Shown here one piece after another: positions 13,401-27,200 of a stretch of 64,000 nt of DNA; the stretch's first letter is position 1; each line of letters opens with the position of its first letter. Source of the stretch: Zhengitettix transpicula (Eukaryota; Arthropoda; Insecta; Orthoptera; Tetrigidae); the NCBI GenBank assembly GCA_037074705.1, contig CM073590.1, positions 44,423,895 to 44,487,894 of the forward strand, given 5' to 3'. The position numbers and the translations under genes are program-made. A model generated the notes under the pieces. The model did not search any database. It was given only the letters and a program-made list of their open reading frames with translations, and was not told the origin of the DNA.

Positions 13401-16400
13401 ACAAAGAAGAGGCAACTACAAGTGAAATATCAAGTAAAAAAGAAAATACTGCGGACTATGCTACAAAGAAACTAAAAAACATGTAATAACGTTTGAGTTT
13501 TTGTAAATAAACTAAAATAATTATGAAAAATTGTTTTGACAAAACTTCAAAAGAAGTTAATACATACTACTCAGAATAATTGATTTTTTTCGCTGAAAAA
13601 CCTAGTATTAGCTTTATATTTATACCATAACATTATTCATGAATGTATAATTAGAATTTTTCAATTTTCAACCAGCTATTGGACAGTAACAATTGACACC
13701 CAACAACCGTTTGTCTGCATTTGGCTATCTTTCTTATCATTATAATGTTTTGTTTAATCCTTCCACTAATCTCACTCACTCACTCAGTTCCTTTTCTTTA
13801 CTTTTTACATGCCATTCTAATATGTTTCCATTATTTTTCCAATGTCATGACCTTTCCTTGAGAGAGTTGTTGGGTGCCAATTTTTGTTGTGTCACAGTTT
13901 GAATTCATCAATTGATGCCCAACTGGCATGCAGTTCAGATCTTCTATTCTGATGATGGGGGCTCAGGTCCTTGAAAATTTGATTTTAATTTCTGCTCAGC
14001 CCAACTAGATCAAATTTGATTTCACGTAAGTTTTGCAAAGTAAAAGGCATACAATATTTTAGAGAGTTGAACGACATTGTTGGACTGAAAGAGAAATATA
14101 ATTTGGCAGAGTTTGTGTATTTAAAATAATTCAGTGGCAGAGAGAATTTAACCTTGCCATTATTGTTGTTGTCCAAAGGTTCTGCATTTTTTTTCTGTAC
14201 ACGTAGACAATCTTGTTTCTTATACACAGCCTCTTTCTTTCGGTTTTTCTTGTTTTCTTCACTTCAAGTAAATCTGTACGTCTTTGTTCTTCTAGACGAT
14301 CTTTCATGTCCTCTTATTAACCTGCCTTTTTCTTGCCATTTATTGTTTTGTATAGTTTTCTTTTCTTTGCCTTTTTTCACTTTTTCTTGCTCACCTTTCT
14401 ACTCCAAGCAATGGAATACCTGAATTATCTAAATAATAACTTAATAGACTGGTGTCTGAGGACAAAATCTCTCGTGTCTGTGCATTAATGTGATCACGGC
14501 AACATTGACCAGTTTCCCTGGCAAAAATATCTTTAATGTTGGTGATCATACTTGTGAACTGACTTCAGATGACAAGCAAAACCCTATAATCTGGAGAATT
14601 CTAAAAGAATTAATTTGTGTTTGTGAAAGTGTATTTTCAGTAATATGGCTTATTTTCAAAGTTAAAAAGTTGAGGTTGGTATAAATTCTGTGTCTCCACT
14701 CATCTCTTTTCTGGACCTTAGACATCCACTTTCTAATTCCGAGACTCCTAATATCACTTTGTACCTCATCTCTCCATCTGGTCTTCAGTCTGCCTCGTAT
14801 TTTAGTTGAAAGAGGTATCCAGTTATAAACATTTTTCAATTTCTTTCATCATTCATTCTTTGTAGATGTGTTGAATTATTTTATCTAATTCATCATTTGT
14901 TCGTATCCTCCAGTTTAAACATAGTAGTTTCAATGGACCATAAATCATTCGCAAGACCTTTCTTTCAAAAATTTTCTCAGTCTTTTTATGTCCAAGTCTT
15001 GGCTGCATACATGACTATTGGTCTTATTACCGAAATATACAATTTCAATTTTGCCTTTCAGGATAGTAACTTGCTTTTTAGTAGGTCTCTGTAAGAAAAA
15101 TAACACCTATTACCTGCAGCTATATATAACCTCTTCTTCTATGGAGTTATTCCCATTGAGAATTGTTCCTAGGCATCTGTATGAGGTTACTTCTTGGTAT
15201 GTGATATCATCAATAGTAATATCTGCTGCCAGACCGATACTTGTTCTGCATCACATGTAGGTAAGAGACATTTCCTTAATTTTCTTGAATGTTTGTTCTA
15301 ACGAGCTCTTTGTTCTTGATGTCAGAAGAAAATCATCTCTGCATATACTAGGTATTGTTTTAGTCTTGTAGTAATATTCCCTTGGATGTTCAAGCATGAC
15401 AAAATGTTGTCCATGATGACACAGAATAAAGTGGCTGATAACGGGTCTCCTTGTTTAACCCCGTACTTAATAAAAATTGGTTCACTTAACTGATTGGTAA
15501 CCTTAATTCTTTCTGATGTATTTTCCAATGTAAGTTCCATTAATTTTAATAACTTTGTTGGAACTTCATATCTTAAACACTGGGGAATTAGGTTTCTATC
15601 CAGCGAATCAAAGGTCTTCATGTAATCGATAAACATGTTATAGAGTTCGATGCCATGCTCATGGCATTTTTCATAGATCTGTCTGAACATAAAGATATTA
15701 TCGATAGTTGACCTGTTTGGGCGGAAGCCTGCTTGGAAATCAGAAAGTTTTTTTATCAATTATATCCACGAGTCTGTTTTTTAATATTATGGCAAATATC
15801 TTAAATGTTTATTTAATAAAGTTATTGGTCTATAGTGTTTACAGTCATACTTATCTCCTTTTTTAAATATGGGACATAGAATTCCTTCTTTCCATTGGTT
15901 TGGTATTTGATGATTTTCCCAGATTTTAATTATCGGCCTTTAGATTTCATTTTTGAGTGTTGCCTCCGCCTTTGATCATTTCAGCTGGTATATTATCAAT
16001 ACCTGGTGCTTTGTTATTTTTCAAGTTATTAATTATATGACACATTTCATTATAAGTTGATTCACCTAGTTCCTCATTCAAATCTTCATCATCAATGTAA
16101 TCAGTTGTGATATTCTCATTATTATTAATGAAATTCATTTCAAGCACTGGATTGAAGAGTTCCTGGAAGAAGGATTTCCATCTTTCCAATATTTCCTCTT
16201 CTAGCAACAGGATATTTCCATTTTCGTCCTTACAGAGACCTCTGCTGTTCATTTGTAATTTCATTAGTTTTGCACCTCCAAAGAACTTCCTTGCTTCATT
16301 CTTTTTGAAATTATTATTTTATTTGTTGGATTTTTGTGTTTACCCACTCTTTCTTTTGTTGTTTACAAATTTTATAGGCCACTTTCCGTTCTTCTCGATA

Positions 16401-19400
16401 TTTCTCATTTGCGGCCTTGGTTTTCTTCATCTGTTCATTCCTTCTGGCTTCGTTTTTCTTGTCAACTGTTAGCCAACATACTTCATTCCACCAATCATTT
16501 ATTATTTCCTTTTTCTGCTTGTCCATTGTTTCATCGGCAGCTTGCGCTATAATTTTTCGTAATTCTTCTGTCATCATTAATTTTATCTGGTGGAGTCCTA
16601 CTTTGAATCTTCTCAAGAAGTTTGGATCTATAAGCTCTAAGCTTTTTATGATCTTGGAAATTTTGGGACACCCATCTTCTAATCCTTATTGCTCTTTCTT
16701 GGTATTGTGCTGGTAGTTTTTGATGTTTAATTATTTTCAGAATAAAATGGTCTGAATCAATATTCGGACCTCTCACATCTTCAATCAGTTCCTTTTTAGA
16801 ACGTGATCAATTTGGTTCACTGTTTTTTTATCAGGTGAGATCCAAGTACCCAGAAATATTGATTTTTATTGGAAAAAGATACTCATAATAAACATGTTAG
16901 TTTCTGATAGTTCACAGAGAAAGTCACTGTTCTCATTTGTTGTTTTGAGTAAGCTGAAAGGGCCTGTAATTTCTCTGCATGTATTTTCCTTTCCAATTTC
17001 AGCATTGAAATCTCCTACCACAACTAGAAGGTCACTGTTCAGTGTATCGTCGATCACTGTAATTTTTTATAAACTATTTCTTTAATTTCCAAAGGTTTTT
17101 CATTTGTTGGGGTACATACGTTCAGTAATGTGATATGATTATACTTTCCTTTGATTCTGAGTTTAGATATTCGTTCATTGATTCAACTGCAGTTGATTAC
17201 GTGTTTAATCATATGTTTCTCCTCAAGAAAACCAGAGTCCCAAGTTATCATCTGACCCACTGTAGAAAAGAGTGTATTCGTCTTTATAGATTTGTCTGAA
17301 ACCTCGCCATCTAATTTCTTGTAGTGCAACTATTGAGATAGAGGTTGTGTTCATTTGATCAATTATTTCATTTAACTTTCCCGCTTGCAGAAGAGTTCTC
17401 ACATTTCAAGACCTAATAATCATTTTACCTGTTCCTTGCTTAGGTTGTCTTCTGCGATCAATCCGGTTCATCTGAGGCTGCGTTGTGGGTCTTTTAGCAG
17501 TGTATATTTTTTACTGGTGATGGGGAGCTGGACCAACACCCACCCCTCCTCCTTTTTCTGAACTTAGGACCGACAATGGTGGCTACTGAGGTACTCAATC
17601 CTCACAGCGTCTGCCGAATTTAGTAAAATAGTGTAAACCTTGCATAATTGTCATACCGTCAAATTTAATTTAATTTTGTATTGGTCTGTTGGGGGAATGC
17701 TTTATTAAAGTTTAACATTTTTCAGTAAATTCAAATAAAAACTTTTTCTAAAATTTTATATTCTATGTGTAAAGAGCATTCTATACTTTTTTGAAAACCT
17801 GATAAAATGTTCCTGGGATAAAAACAAGACTCTCATTTAAATTAATATCCGTGGCAAATTTATGTCTAGCTCAAGCATTCGAAATTTTTATTATGTAAAA
17901 AAGTCTGTTTGCATAATGGATAGATTCTAATATTTATTTTCAATTTTTAATATGACTTAACATTATTTATATTTTCAAAATTGATTAATTAAATTTTTTC
18001 TTAATAAATGTATCCTGATAAAAATGTATGTTTTAACTCGCAACAATCCTGTCTACTAAAACATCTGAATCTAATTCCATAGGCGACAGTTCCATAATCT
18101 CGAGCGGCCTTTTACACGAATAAGCCAGAGTCAGATTCAATCATTTGGAACATATTTGTATAATCTTCAGCCTGGACAGTAAGTGTTTTCTAAATTTGGA
18201 GAGCATTTTCATTGTGGACCTGTCCAAATTCTTTCCCTGTGCGGTATTTTGAGCACTGAAATTTTAAAACATTGTTTCGATCCATGATCTATTGTACAGA
18301 GCAGGTAGACAATGGTTTAATAACTTTATGTGCCTGTGGAACGATGTTTCAGCTAATTTCAACATGTTCTTTTAATGTTATCATCAAGGCGCATATAGAG
18401 AATTTTTTTTTTAAAAGTTCGGAGACTCATGGAAGTAATATATGATTATTTTGAGGTTATAACCTTAATTTAATTACTAAATTACATTTATGTACTTATA
18501 GTTGTGTTATGAGTGAATCTTTTGTTATTCATTTTTTTAAAAAGGAAACAATCTTTTTCCCCACATTCTCCACTATAAATATAACCTTACACAAGTTCAA
18601 CATCAAAATTTGGTTTCCCAAACCAAGATAAGTTTCTCTTGGCGTGCGTGTATCTCACAAGCCTTATAACCTTGAGGACCTTAAACCCACCTGAGAAGTT
18701 AACCGAAAGAGGAGGTTACAATAATATAGAAACACATTCTGATTGGTAAGAGAGACAGCTAAGTCTACTTACCCTGAAATCAATAGTTGCCGGCTCACAT
18801 GCAGTTCAAACCTTCCTTCCTTCCTGACCTAAGAGTCTCAGGTCCTCAAAAATTTGAATTATTATTTTCAGCCCGACTGAACTAAGTATTATGTCAACTT
18901 TGCTGCTTGTCTTTCCTATCTAATGTGTTACTTAATTTGACCTCGTCACGTTCTCCACAAGTGTTATATTGCTGTGACATTTCTATGACTTACCCTGTCA
19001 TCTTCTGGGGATAGTCAATTCCAAAGTAGAGATGTATTTTTATAAATAAGGAAGAGGAAGGATTTTCCACTTCTGTATAAATACAACTCCACTTTGAAAT
19101 TGACTTGTCCAGAATATGATGACAGCAAGTCATCAAAATGTTGCTATTCCTACAATATGTTCACCAAGTATGTTTAAATTTTTTATTGCAAATTATGTTA
19201 CCACTATAAGGAGAAGTAAAATGTGGGAATTAATTAAAGTAAAATAATTAGCTAAATGCAATAATTACGATAGAAATCATGTAGCAGTCATTGCAAAACA
19301 ACAGAAAATATAATATGTACTTATCTATTAGTAAAGGCAATTCCAAAACTGGAAGCTCATGTATACATTAATCATTATGGAGGTCATATTCTTTTAATAA

Positions 19401-22400
19401 GAAACATCATTTGATGTTTCAATACTACTTCAGTATTTCTATTAGAATTAATATTACGAAATAAAATTGTTTGCCAACCTCAATTTTAGATACACAACTT
19501 TAAACATTACTTGTTAAATAAATTAGTGACCTTTTTACAGACATTAAAAATATTTTATAACACAACAATGTTGCAGTAGCTTTTTGCACTTTAACCAGGT
19601 TATAAGAACCTGATGACATGTTCTTTTAAGGTGCTGAAACATCGTTGTTTAAATATATTTTAAAATATCTGTAAAAAGGTCATTAATTTATTTAATTTAT
19701 GTTATTAATAAAAAAGACAAATAAAATATTATCTATATTTCTCAATGCAGTCTCTTTTTAGCTTGGTTCACTTTTGATGTTCAATGTCAATAGCAAAATG
19801 AAAATATAAGATGTGTTTGAAAATTAATAATAAGATAAAATAGCCAAATTACAGACAAAAGAGTACTGATATAAATACCACACAATGTTTGCGGAAACTA
19901 TCCCTTTCTTCAGATGCCAAGAATGACACAACCATATACTGCAGTTAACGAGTTCGAAATCCTTTTGAGTTTGTGAATGTAATGTGCGGTTGTGTCGCTC
20001 TTGTGTTTTCTTGGCACCCTAACAAATGAACAAGGTTTCTAGAAACATTATGTGGTGTTTATATAATCACTTCTTTTGCCTGTATTTGGCTGTCTTTATC
20101 TTATTATTAATGTTCAGTAGCTTTGATGTCCCGATTAAAGTGAGAATGATCACGTGTCTCACGTTGCTCCAGTGCTTTGTTGTTGGCAAATCTTTTACCA
20201 CCAAGCCTTTTTCTATTCTGGAATGAGAGAATAATTCTAGGTAGCTAAATCAGGCAAATTGTAAGAAATTCAAACTTTAACTAATTGATTTTAGCCATTA
20301 CAATAAGGTATGCTTAGTGGGTTAAGTGGTGCATTGCTATTATGAAACAACAAATATTTTTGCTAAATGTGATCACTTTTCTTGATTTAATCACTCAAAC
20401 ACTGCAATAAGTGCACACAATTCTTGCTGTTTATTGTTTTACCTATTTCAAATAATCAATGATCCAAAAAAAATGATTTTATGACCTTGCCAGCAGATGA
20501 AACTATCTTTCCCTTCTTGGAACCTATTCTCCTCTTCCACCCTATTGTTTTGACTGCTCTTTCATCTCAGGTGTAAAATGATGGACCCAAATTTCATCCT
20601 TTGTTAACAATCAACTCAAAAACTTGGCTTCATTGCTATTAAAGATCCCCACAGAGCTGATTTTATTCCATTGTAAGCAAACATGGTACTCATCTTGCAC
20701 ATAGCTGTCTCATGTTAAAATTTTCAGTCAAAGTATTATGTACAGCACTTTTTAAAATGCTTTCCTTGTCTGCTAGCTGGCACACTTTCAGTTGATCATC
20801 CAAACCAATTTTGTGGATTATATTTGGCACTGTTTCATCTGGTTGACCACTGCAATGTTTGTATTGGCAGCTTGTACAGCCTTGTTTAAACTACCCCATC
20901 CAACATTTTATTGTTGTAAACAATAAGCGATGAGCAAATTCCCTCAGAGTAGAATCTAGCTTGACTTTGATATTGGTTGGACTAGGACTTTTAAAATGAA
21001 GGTATTGTATCACATAATGATAACCAATTTTTCCATATTTACAAATTCATTATTGATTGCTGTCATACAAACAGCAAAAAATTTAGTGTAGTCAAGCTTT
21101 ATACGGTGCTTAAGAAAACTTTTGTTTTTCATATAACTAACCAACTTACATACATCACATCAGGTACTTCTGCGACTACACTTGTAAGTCACATTTTCAT
21201 ATAAATAAATATGTTCACAAATGAATTCTACAGAGAGATTAGTCTTCCATAATATCATCTAATTGAAACATTTCAAAGCTGATAAAACTAGTAATTACAC
21301 AATTCATGAATCAGATTTTTTTAAAGCATATACAAAAAAGTAGTATTTAGAAAGATACTCCCTTAATAAAATTGAGAATATATTCATTTTGGCAAATTCA
21401 AAAAATACTTACGATGGAAACCTTTTAGTCATATCTTCACACCATACCAAGAACCCAAGTGTTACTATTAATGCAGCAACTAATGTCATTCCACACAACA
21501 GCATACTTCCAACAACATCCACAAAAGCAGAAAGAAATGAACTGAAATGTTAAATTAATACAAGTTTTAAGGTGAAATATACATACATATATTTAAGTAT
21601 ATAAGGATGTGACATTTTCAAAGTAATTGGTATGAAAATAAAAGAGAGAGAAAGTATTTGACGTACCTGAAATTTAGGTCTAACATTGTCATGGAGGACA
21701 AGACGAAGTTAAACTTTTTGGAAGTGTTAGCCTCCTTCCTCAGGAGAGTCGTCCAATGTGCCAGTTGGTCATGGTTCTTAGGTTTGGACTAATCACAACA
21801 TCAGTCCTAACAATACCTGCACTTCACCCAGACCACACCTAGCCCTTAAGGAAGCTATCATATAATTCTCTTGGAGTAGTCTACACCAATAAAATTCTTA
21901 ATGTATTTATACATAGAAAATAACATGCAGACCTTCAATACCCTGTGCCCTACCCACTGTCCAATTAATCCAACCTATTAATGACCAATAAAAAAAATGT
22001 AGTCACAACCTACTTTCCTAGAGTACAAAACTCTTCTACACACTCAGTCTGGCATGCATTGGTTGCAATCCAAATATAGAAAGCATCCTTCCCACAATTC
22101 TACCCAATCAAAACCAGGTGGTAGGAATGGGTACTCTATCCCTGCCCTGTCTACTACAATCCTCCAGAATCTTTCCCAAATGGAATAGCCACACAAAAAG
22201 GCAAAGGAAACATTACATGCTTCTTCTATAACATAATGTACCAAATAAGTTAGACAATTCCCTGCTTTATACATTGGCCAAACAAAATTATTCTCTTCCC
22301 TAACACATTTATAACCAACATAGCACTGTCAAAAACAATTCAGAACATCTGCTCACACCCAGAGCCACATTGTCAACAATTTGAACCAATGCTTCACACA

Positions 22401-24221
22401 GATTATCCTTAAATCTTACCTCATGGCTCAAAAAGTTGTTGTGGGTTAATGTGGATGTGTGCATGCATGACTGCAAATATATATATCAACGAGAGTCCAT
22501 TGATAGAGGCGTTATTGTGTGTGTTGTCGGGTAATTTTGTGTATTGTTGAGTTCTCAATAATTGGGGCGGACGCGCGAGCATTATTGTTCCCTTGAACGG
22601 GCAGTTCCAAGTCGAGAGCGGAAAGGAGCGCTCCACAAAAGTGTACTTAAAGCCACGTGATGTGTAGGTCAAAGCCACACCTGAGGAATTTATATTTCAT
22701 GATTCGATGAATAAACTATTAAAATCATCAAAGTTTGGTTATTCACTTGATAAAATAACCTGGCGCCCAAGAACTGACAAATCGTATGATTCGTGCACGT
22801 ATGCTAGGCACAGAAATTATTCTTCATCATGGAAATAAAGAGTCGGCAAAGCAGTTGTTTGAACAAAAACTGGTGGGCAAGCGAAACGATTACTACAATA
22901 TAATAACATTACAATCGATTGCATTTACCTTTGTCGGCATTCTTTGTGCCGCGCCAGAAATTGATGGGGTTCGCCGCGTTGGTGTCGCGATTGCGAATTT
23001 TCTCCAGGAAGAACTCAAACTGTGTGGAGCTAGTAATTTAGAATGATCAATTACGAAATTTGAAATGCAGTTCATGGAACATCGTCGTTAAATTATGCCA
23101 TTATTATTATTATATATTGTAATAACCCGCTCAGGACAGGAATTCTGTTCTTATTTTTGTCAGATATGTTTACGAACTCAGACTGGGGATCCTTGAGTGG
23201 TCTATATAAAAAAAATAATGATAAAATGATGAATATGTGACTTTTTGAGAGTGGAAGGACTAATAATTGGGGCGTTTTGCAGCTCTTAGGGCTAATTTGT
23301 TGTGACCAACATCTGGACGACGGAATTCTAATGGCATAAATGACAGAAGGTTGTTTGGACGATGTAATTATATTACAAGGAAACGTTTAATTTAATTGAT
23401 TGAGTGGCTCTCGGAGCGGGAGAACGGCAACAGATGGTGTTTGTTTGGCGAAAGTGTAAATGCAAAAACTGTGAAAAACAAGGGAATATTCTGGAGCCAG
23501 GATATAAATAAGAGGGCAGTTGGACAGTTGAGGGGCTTTATCATTTCGTGTGGACGGGACGTGTTAGTGGGAGAGAGCGGTGGTGCAGGTCCGCAGGGAC
23601 GGACGCGGGGCCAAGTTAAAGTGGCCGAAACAATTGTTATGAACAGTTGGGAGTTTGCAAAAAGGAGAGATCATCGGATGCTAGGCCAAGCTAGGCGGCC
23701 GAGAGTAATTAGTTGGACATCAGTCGTCAACAGTCGGTGGGAGTTTCATCGTGGAGGTCTGTCTGCCAGCAGAGGTGTTTGAATTCTTCGTGAGGGTAAC
23801 GTCGTCAAGAGGAGGTGGCTGTGAAAGCAGAGTGTGAGTGTAACCTGGTGCCTTTTATGCCTGTATGAAGTGAGTGTGGACCAGAGAGCTTGTAAGTTTA
23901 TTTTTCCGAATTCATAATTGTAAATTGTTAAAAAAGGGTAAAAAGTCAGATTTCGTATCAAAGATTTTGTTTCACTCGTTTCAATTATTTCGTTTTTCAT
24001 TTATTGTAACTGTATTTGTTTAATTGTAACATTTTGTTCCGTTTCCTTATCAACCCTTGAGGGTACCGAGTCCAATTATTTAAAATGTATTCTAGGTAAA
24101 TAAAATTGTTTTGATTTATAAAATTTCATCAGATTTGTGTAATTGTAAATTATTGAGTTTAAGACATAAAAAATAATTGTTTGTTTAAATTGGTAGCTTA
24201 TTTTATTTTATTTGAGGTATT

Positions 24222-24261
<40 letters not shown>

Positions 24262-27200
24262 CAAAAACTCATGTCTCGAAGAATAACATTATTAAAGAAC
24301 ATTCTAAGTTTTGATAATTTATTTCTTTATATAAAAAGTTATCTGGCGCCCTATTATTGAGGAATTTGAGAGGACTGGACGAATCGTCGATTTTAAAGCA
24401 GGATACGTCGCATTTTAAGAAGGACAGTCGGGCTATATATACGAGATCGCTACATTTTGTCGCTCAGACAAAACTGAACTGAAGGCAGTCTTTTACAGGA
24501 TTCTGAATTACATGTTGTCGTATTTGGATAACGAAATTCTGCACGTGGTAGTCGTACTTCGGGAAAGGAGAGAGTCAGCACGTGGTGATAAGAAAACGTG
24601 AATTTTCGTCGCCTGTAAAAAAGTGAGTGAACATGGTAGTGAAGTGCTTCAAGCAAGAGCGAACAGAGAAAGAACGGGTTAGTGACAATTTACTTAAGTT
24701 TTGTATTTTTTGGCATTTGTGTTTTTCTGAAAAATGACATCAAGAAAATGATGTAGTCAGTGGAGTAGAGTCTGCATTCAAGATAGAAAATAAAATGCAG
24801 CTAATGTTATTTTTCATGGAAAACATTTATTTTAAGCAAGTTGATCTTGATGTGTAATTTTATATATTTTTTAATTTCAGCCGATGATTAATTGTCGATT
24901 ATTGGTTCCTTCATCACGATAATGCAACTTGTCATCCTGCATTGGTTCTTCGCGACTTTTTTGCCAAAACTCAACTCATATCGTTCCGCAACCACCTGAT
25001 TTGGCTCCGTGCGACTTCTGGCTATTCAGTAAAGTCAAAAGGCCAATGCGGGGACGCCGTTTTGACACGATTGAGGAGATAAAAACCGAATCGAAGAAGG
25101 TCTTGAAGGCTATACCGGAAAAAGACTATCGACTGTTTCGAGGACTGGGAAAAGCGTTGGAAAAAGTGCGTTTTATCGGACGGGGAATACTTTGAAGGGG
25201 ATGAAATTGATTTGGAAGTATGTATGTATGCATGTATGTCGTGGAACTGTTGTATGGGACAAGTACAATAGCGTAAGCAATTCAAATTCGCAAAGAGGTT
25301 TCTTGCATTCTAGCTTCTGGGGGATTTCAACTTTGGAAGTGAATATCTAATGAACCAGAAATATTAAACAATTCGAAAACTGAAGAGGAATCTTTACCAC
25401 ACCATGTCATAAAACTTGGAGAAAACGAGTGTGTTAAAACATTAGGATTATCTTGGTCCAGCACAATTTAATTTATGATACTAGCATAAAATTAAGTTTA
25501 CAAACTTATTCAAAGCGTTCTGCTTTATCAACAGTTACTCGAATTCATGTTCCGTTAGGATTATGAAGTCCATGTAATTGCAAAAATAATTTTACAGAAG
25601 CTATGGCTCGAGAAATCGTCATGGGATGATGATTTATCGCCTGAAACATCACGTGACTGGACTAAATTCGCAAATGATCTTGCATCTATGAAGAAACTAA
25701 ATTTGTCGCCATGTTTGCAGCACATCGACCAATATTGTCGAAATTCACGTTTTTCAGATGCAAGCGAGGCAGCTTATGATGGTGCTATTTATGTAAGTTA
25801 TGGTGCGCTTTTAGTTATCGATTTGTACAAAATATTTTTTTATAACTGTTGCCTAAATTACTGCCTGGAAGCATGGGAATGTGGCTTGCCGGGGTCGAGC
25901 AGCAGACACAAGACAATGGCGGGGTGGATTGGAAAATCCGCAAGTCCCGCAAGCAAGGTCAGGGTCGGCCAAGGAAGGGGTAGACGACCGGGAGGCTATG
26001 GCCCTAAAATAGATGGAAATGGGTCACGTGTGCACAAGGACCAACCAGGAGAGAGGGATTTTGAGGAGGCAGAGAAAGAAGTCTGCGAACATAAGGAGAT
26101 GGATTGCGACCGTCGGTGAGAGTGGTCAGGGAGAGTTGATCCTGAAAGATTTTGGTTTTGCACGTGGGTCTCCGGTCGTCTTCTGCGAATGCTGATGAGA
26201 GAGAGAGAGTCGACCCTGTCCGAGCTGCAGACCTGGTAAGTCGCATTCCAGGCTTCCGGGTATCGCGTCGGTTTGCCACGAGAAAAACCACGCTTAATCT
26301 TGAGAAAGGGAGGGGGTTACATGCATCCCTGGCAGGCTGGAGAGCTTTTGTTTTATATAAATTCTCATAAAATGAATTCTTGTTTTTATTAACTAAATAT
26401 TGTATTTCCCTTTCCTGCAAGAACAATTCTTGCAGGTGGCGCCCAACAAATCGCATATCAATAGTTAATTTGACTTTAAGCTCACCACAAAGTTCAATTG
26501 ATAAATTAGGAGCAGTTTCCGTAAGATTATTATGTTCGAAATCTAAAGTTTATCCACTCGAGTCAGTTACCATACCATGTCTCGAATTATGTGCACCTCA
26601 AATATCAGTTAGATCTATGGAAAAAGTGAAGAATTCACGTATAAAAAACTGATAAAATATATTACTGTTGTGACTCAACTATAGTACTGGCTATATTTGG
26701 AGCCACATAAGCTTAAAACTTTTGTTAGCAATCGTGTATTATAGAGATACAATCTCTTTCAACTTCAGAAGATTGGCACCACGTAGCATCTCAGGATAAT
26801 TCTGCAGATTTAGTTTCAAGAGGAATCTACCCAACAGCTCTACGGAACTCCGTTTTATCGTGGGAAGGTCCAGCATGGCTTTCACGCTCTGAATTGCCCA
26901 TTTCTGATTCAAGTGAAATGGTAACAAATGTTCCGGAAATAAAAACATTAGTTAAAACAACTGCCTTGTCATTTAGACCATTCCATTATTAAATTTGAAG
27001 ATGACTCAGATTTCAATAGATTAGAGACGATAATCGCTTATTGTTTGCGATTCATTAATAATTGCAAGAATTCGAAAACAAAGCGAATATATGGGAATAT
27101 TATCCTAAGAGAAATTAATGACGCCGTGATTTCCTTGATTAAACTTGCTCAACAGCAGTCGTTTTATGAATAAATCAATTGTCTCACAAAGGGAAATGAA

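Noticed and set aside
23396..23782. 128-codon + strand frame
   Set aside because: Lies wholly inside LTR A, which has GC-richer sequence that leaves frames open by chance.
26004..26456. 150-codon minus strand frame
   Set aside because: Covers the LTR-like insertion with the PBS; antisense to the element and without known domains.
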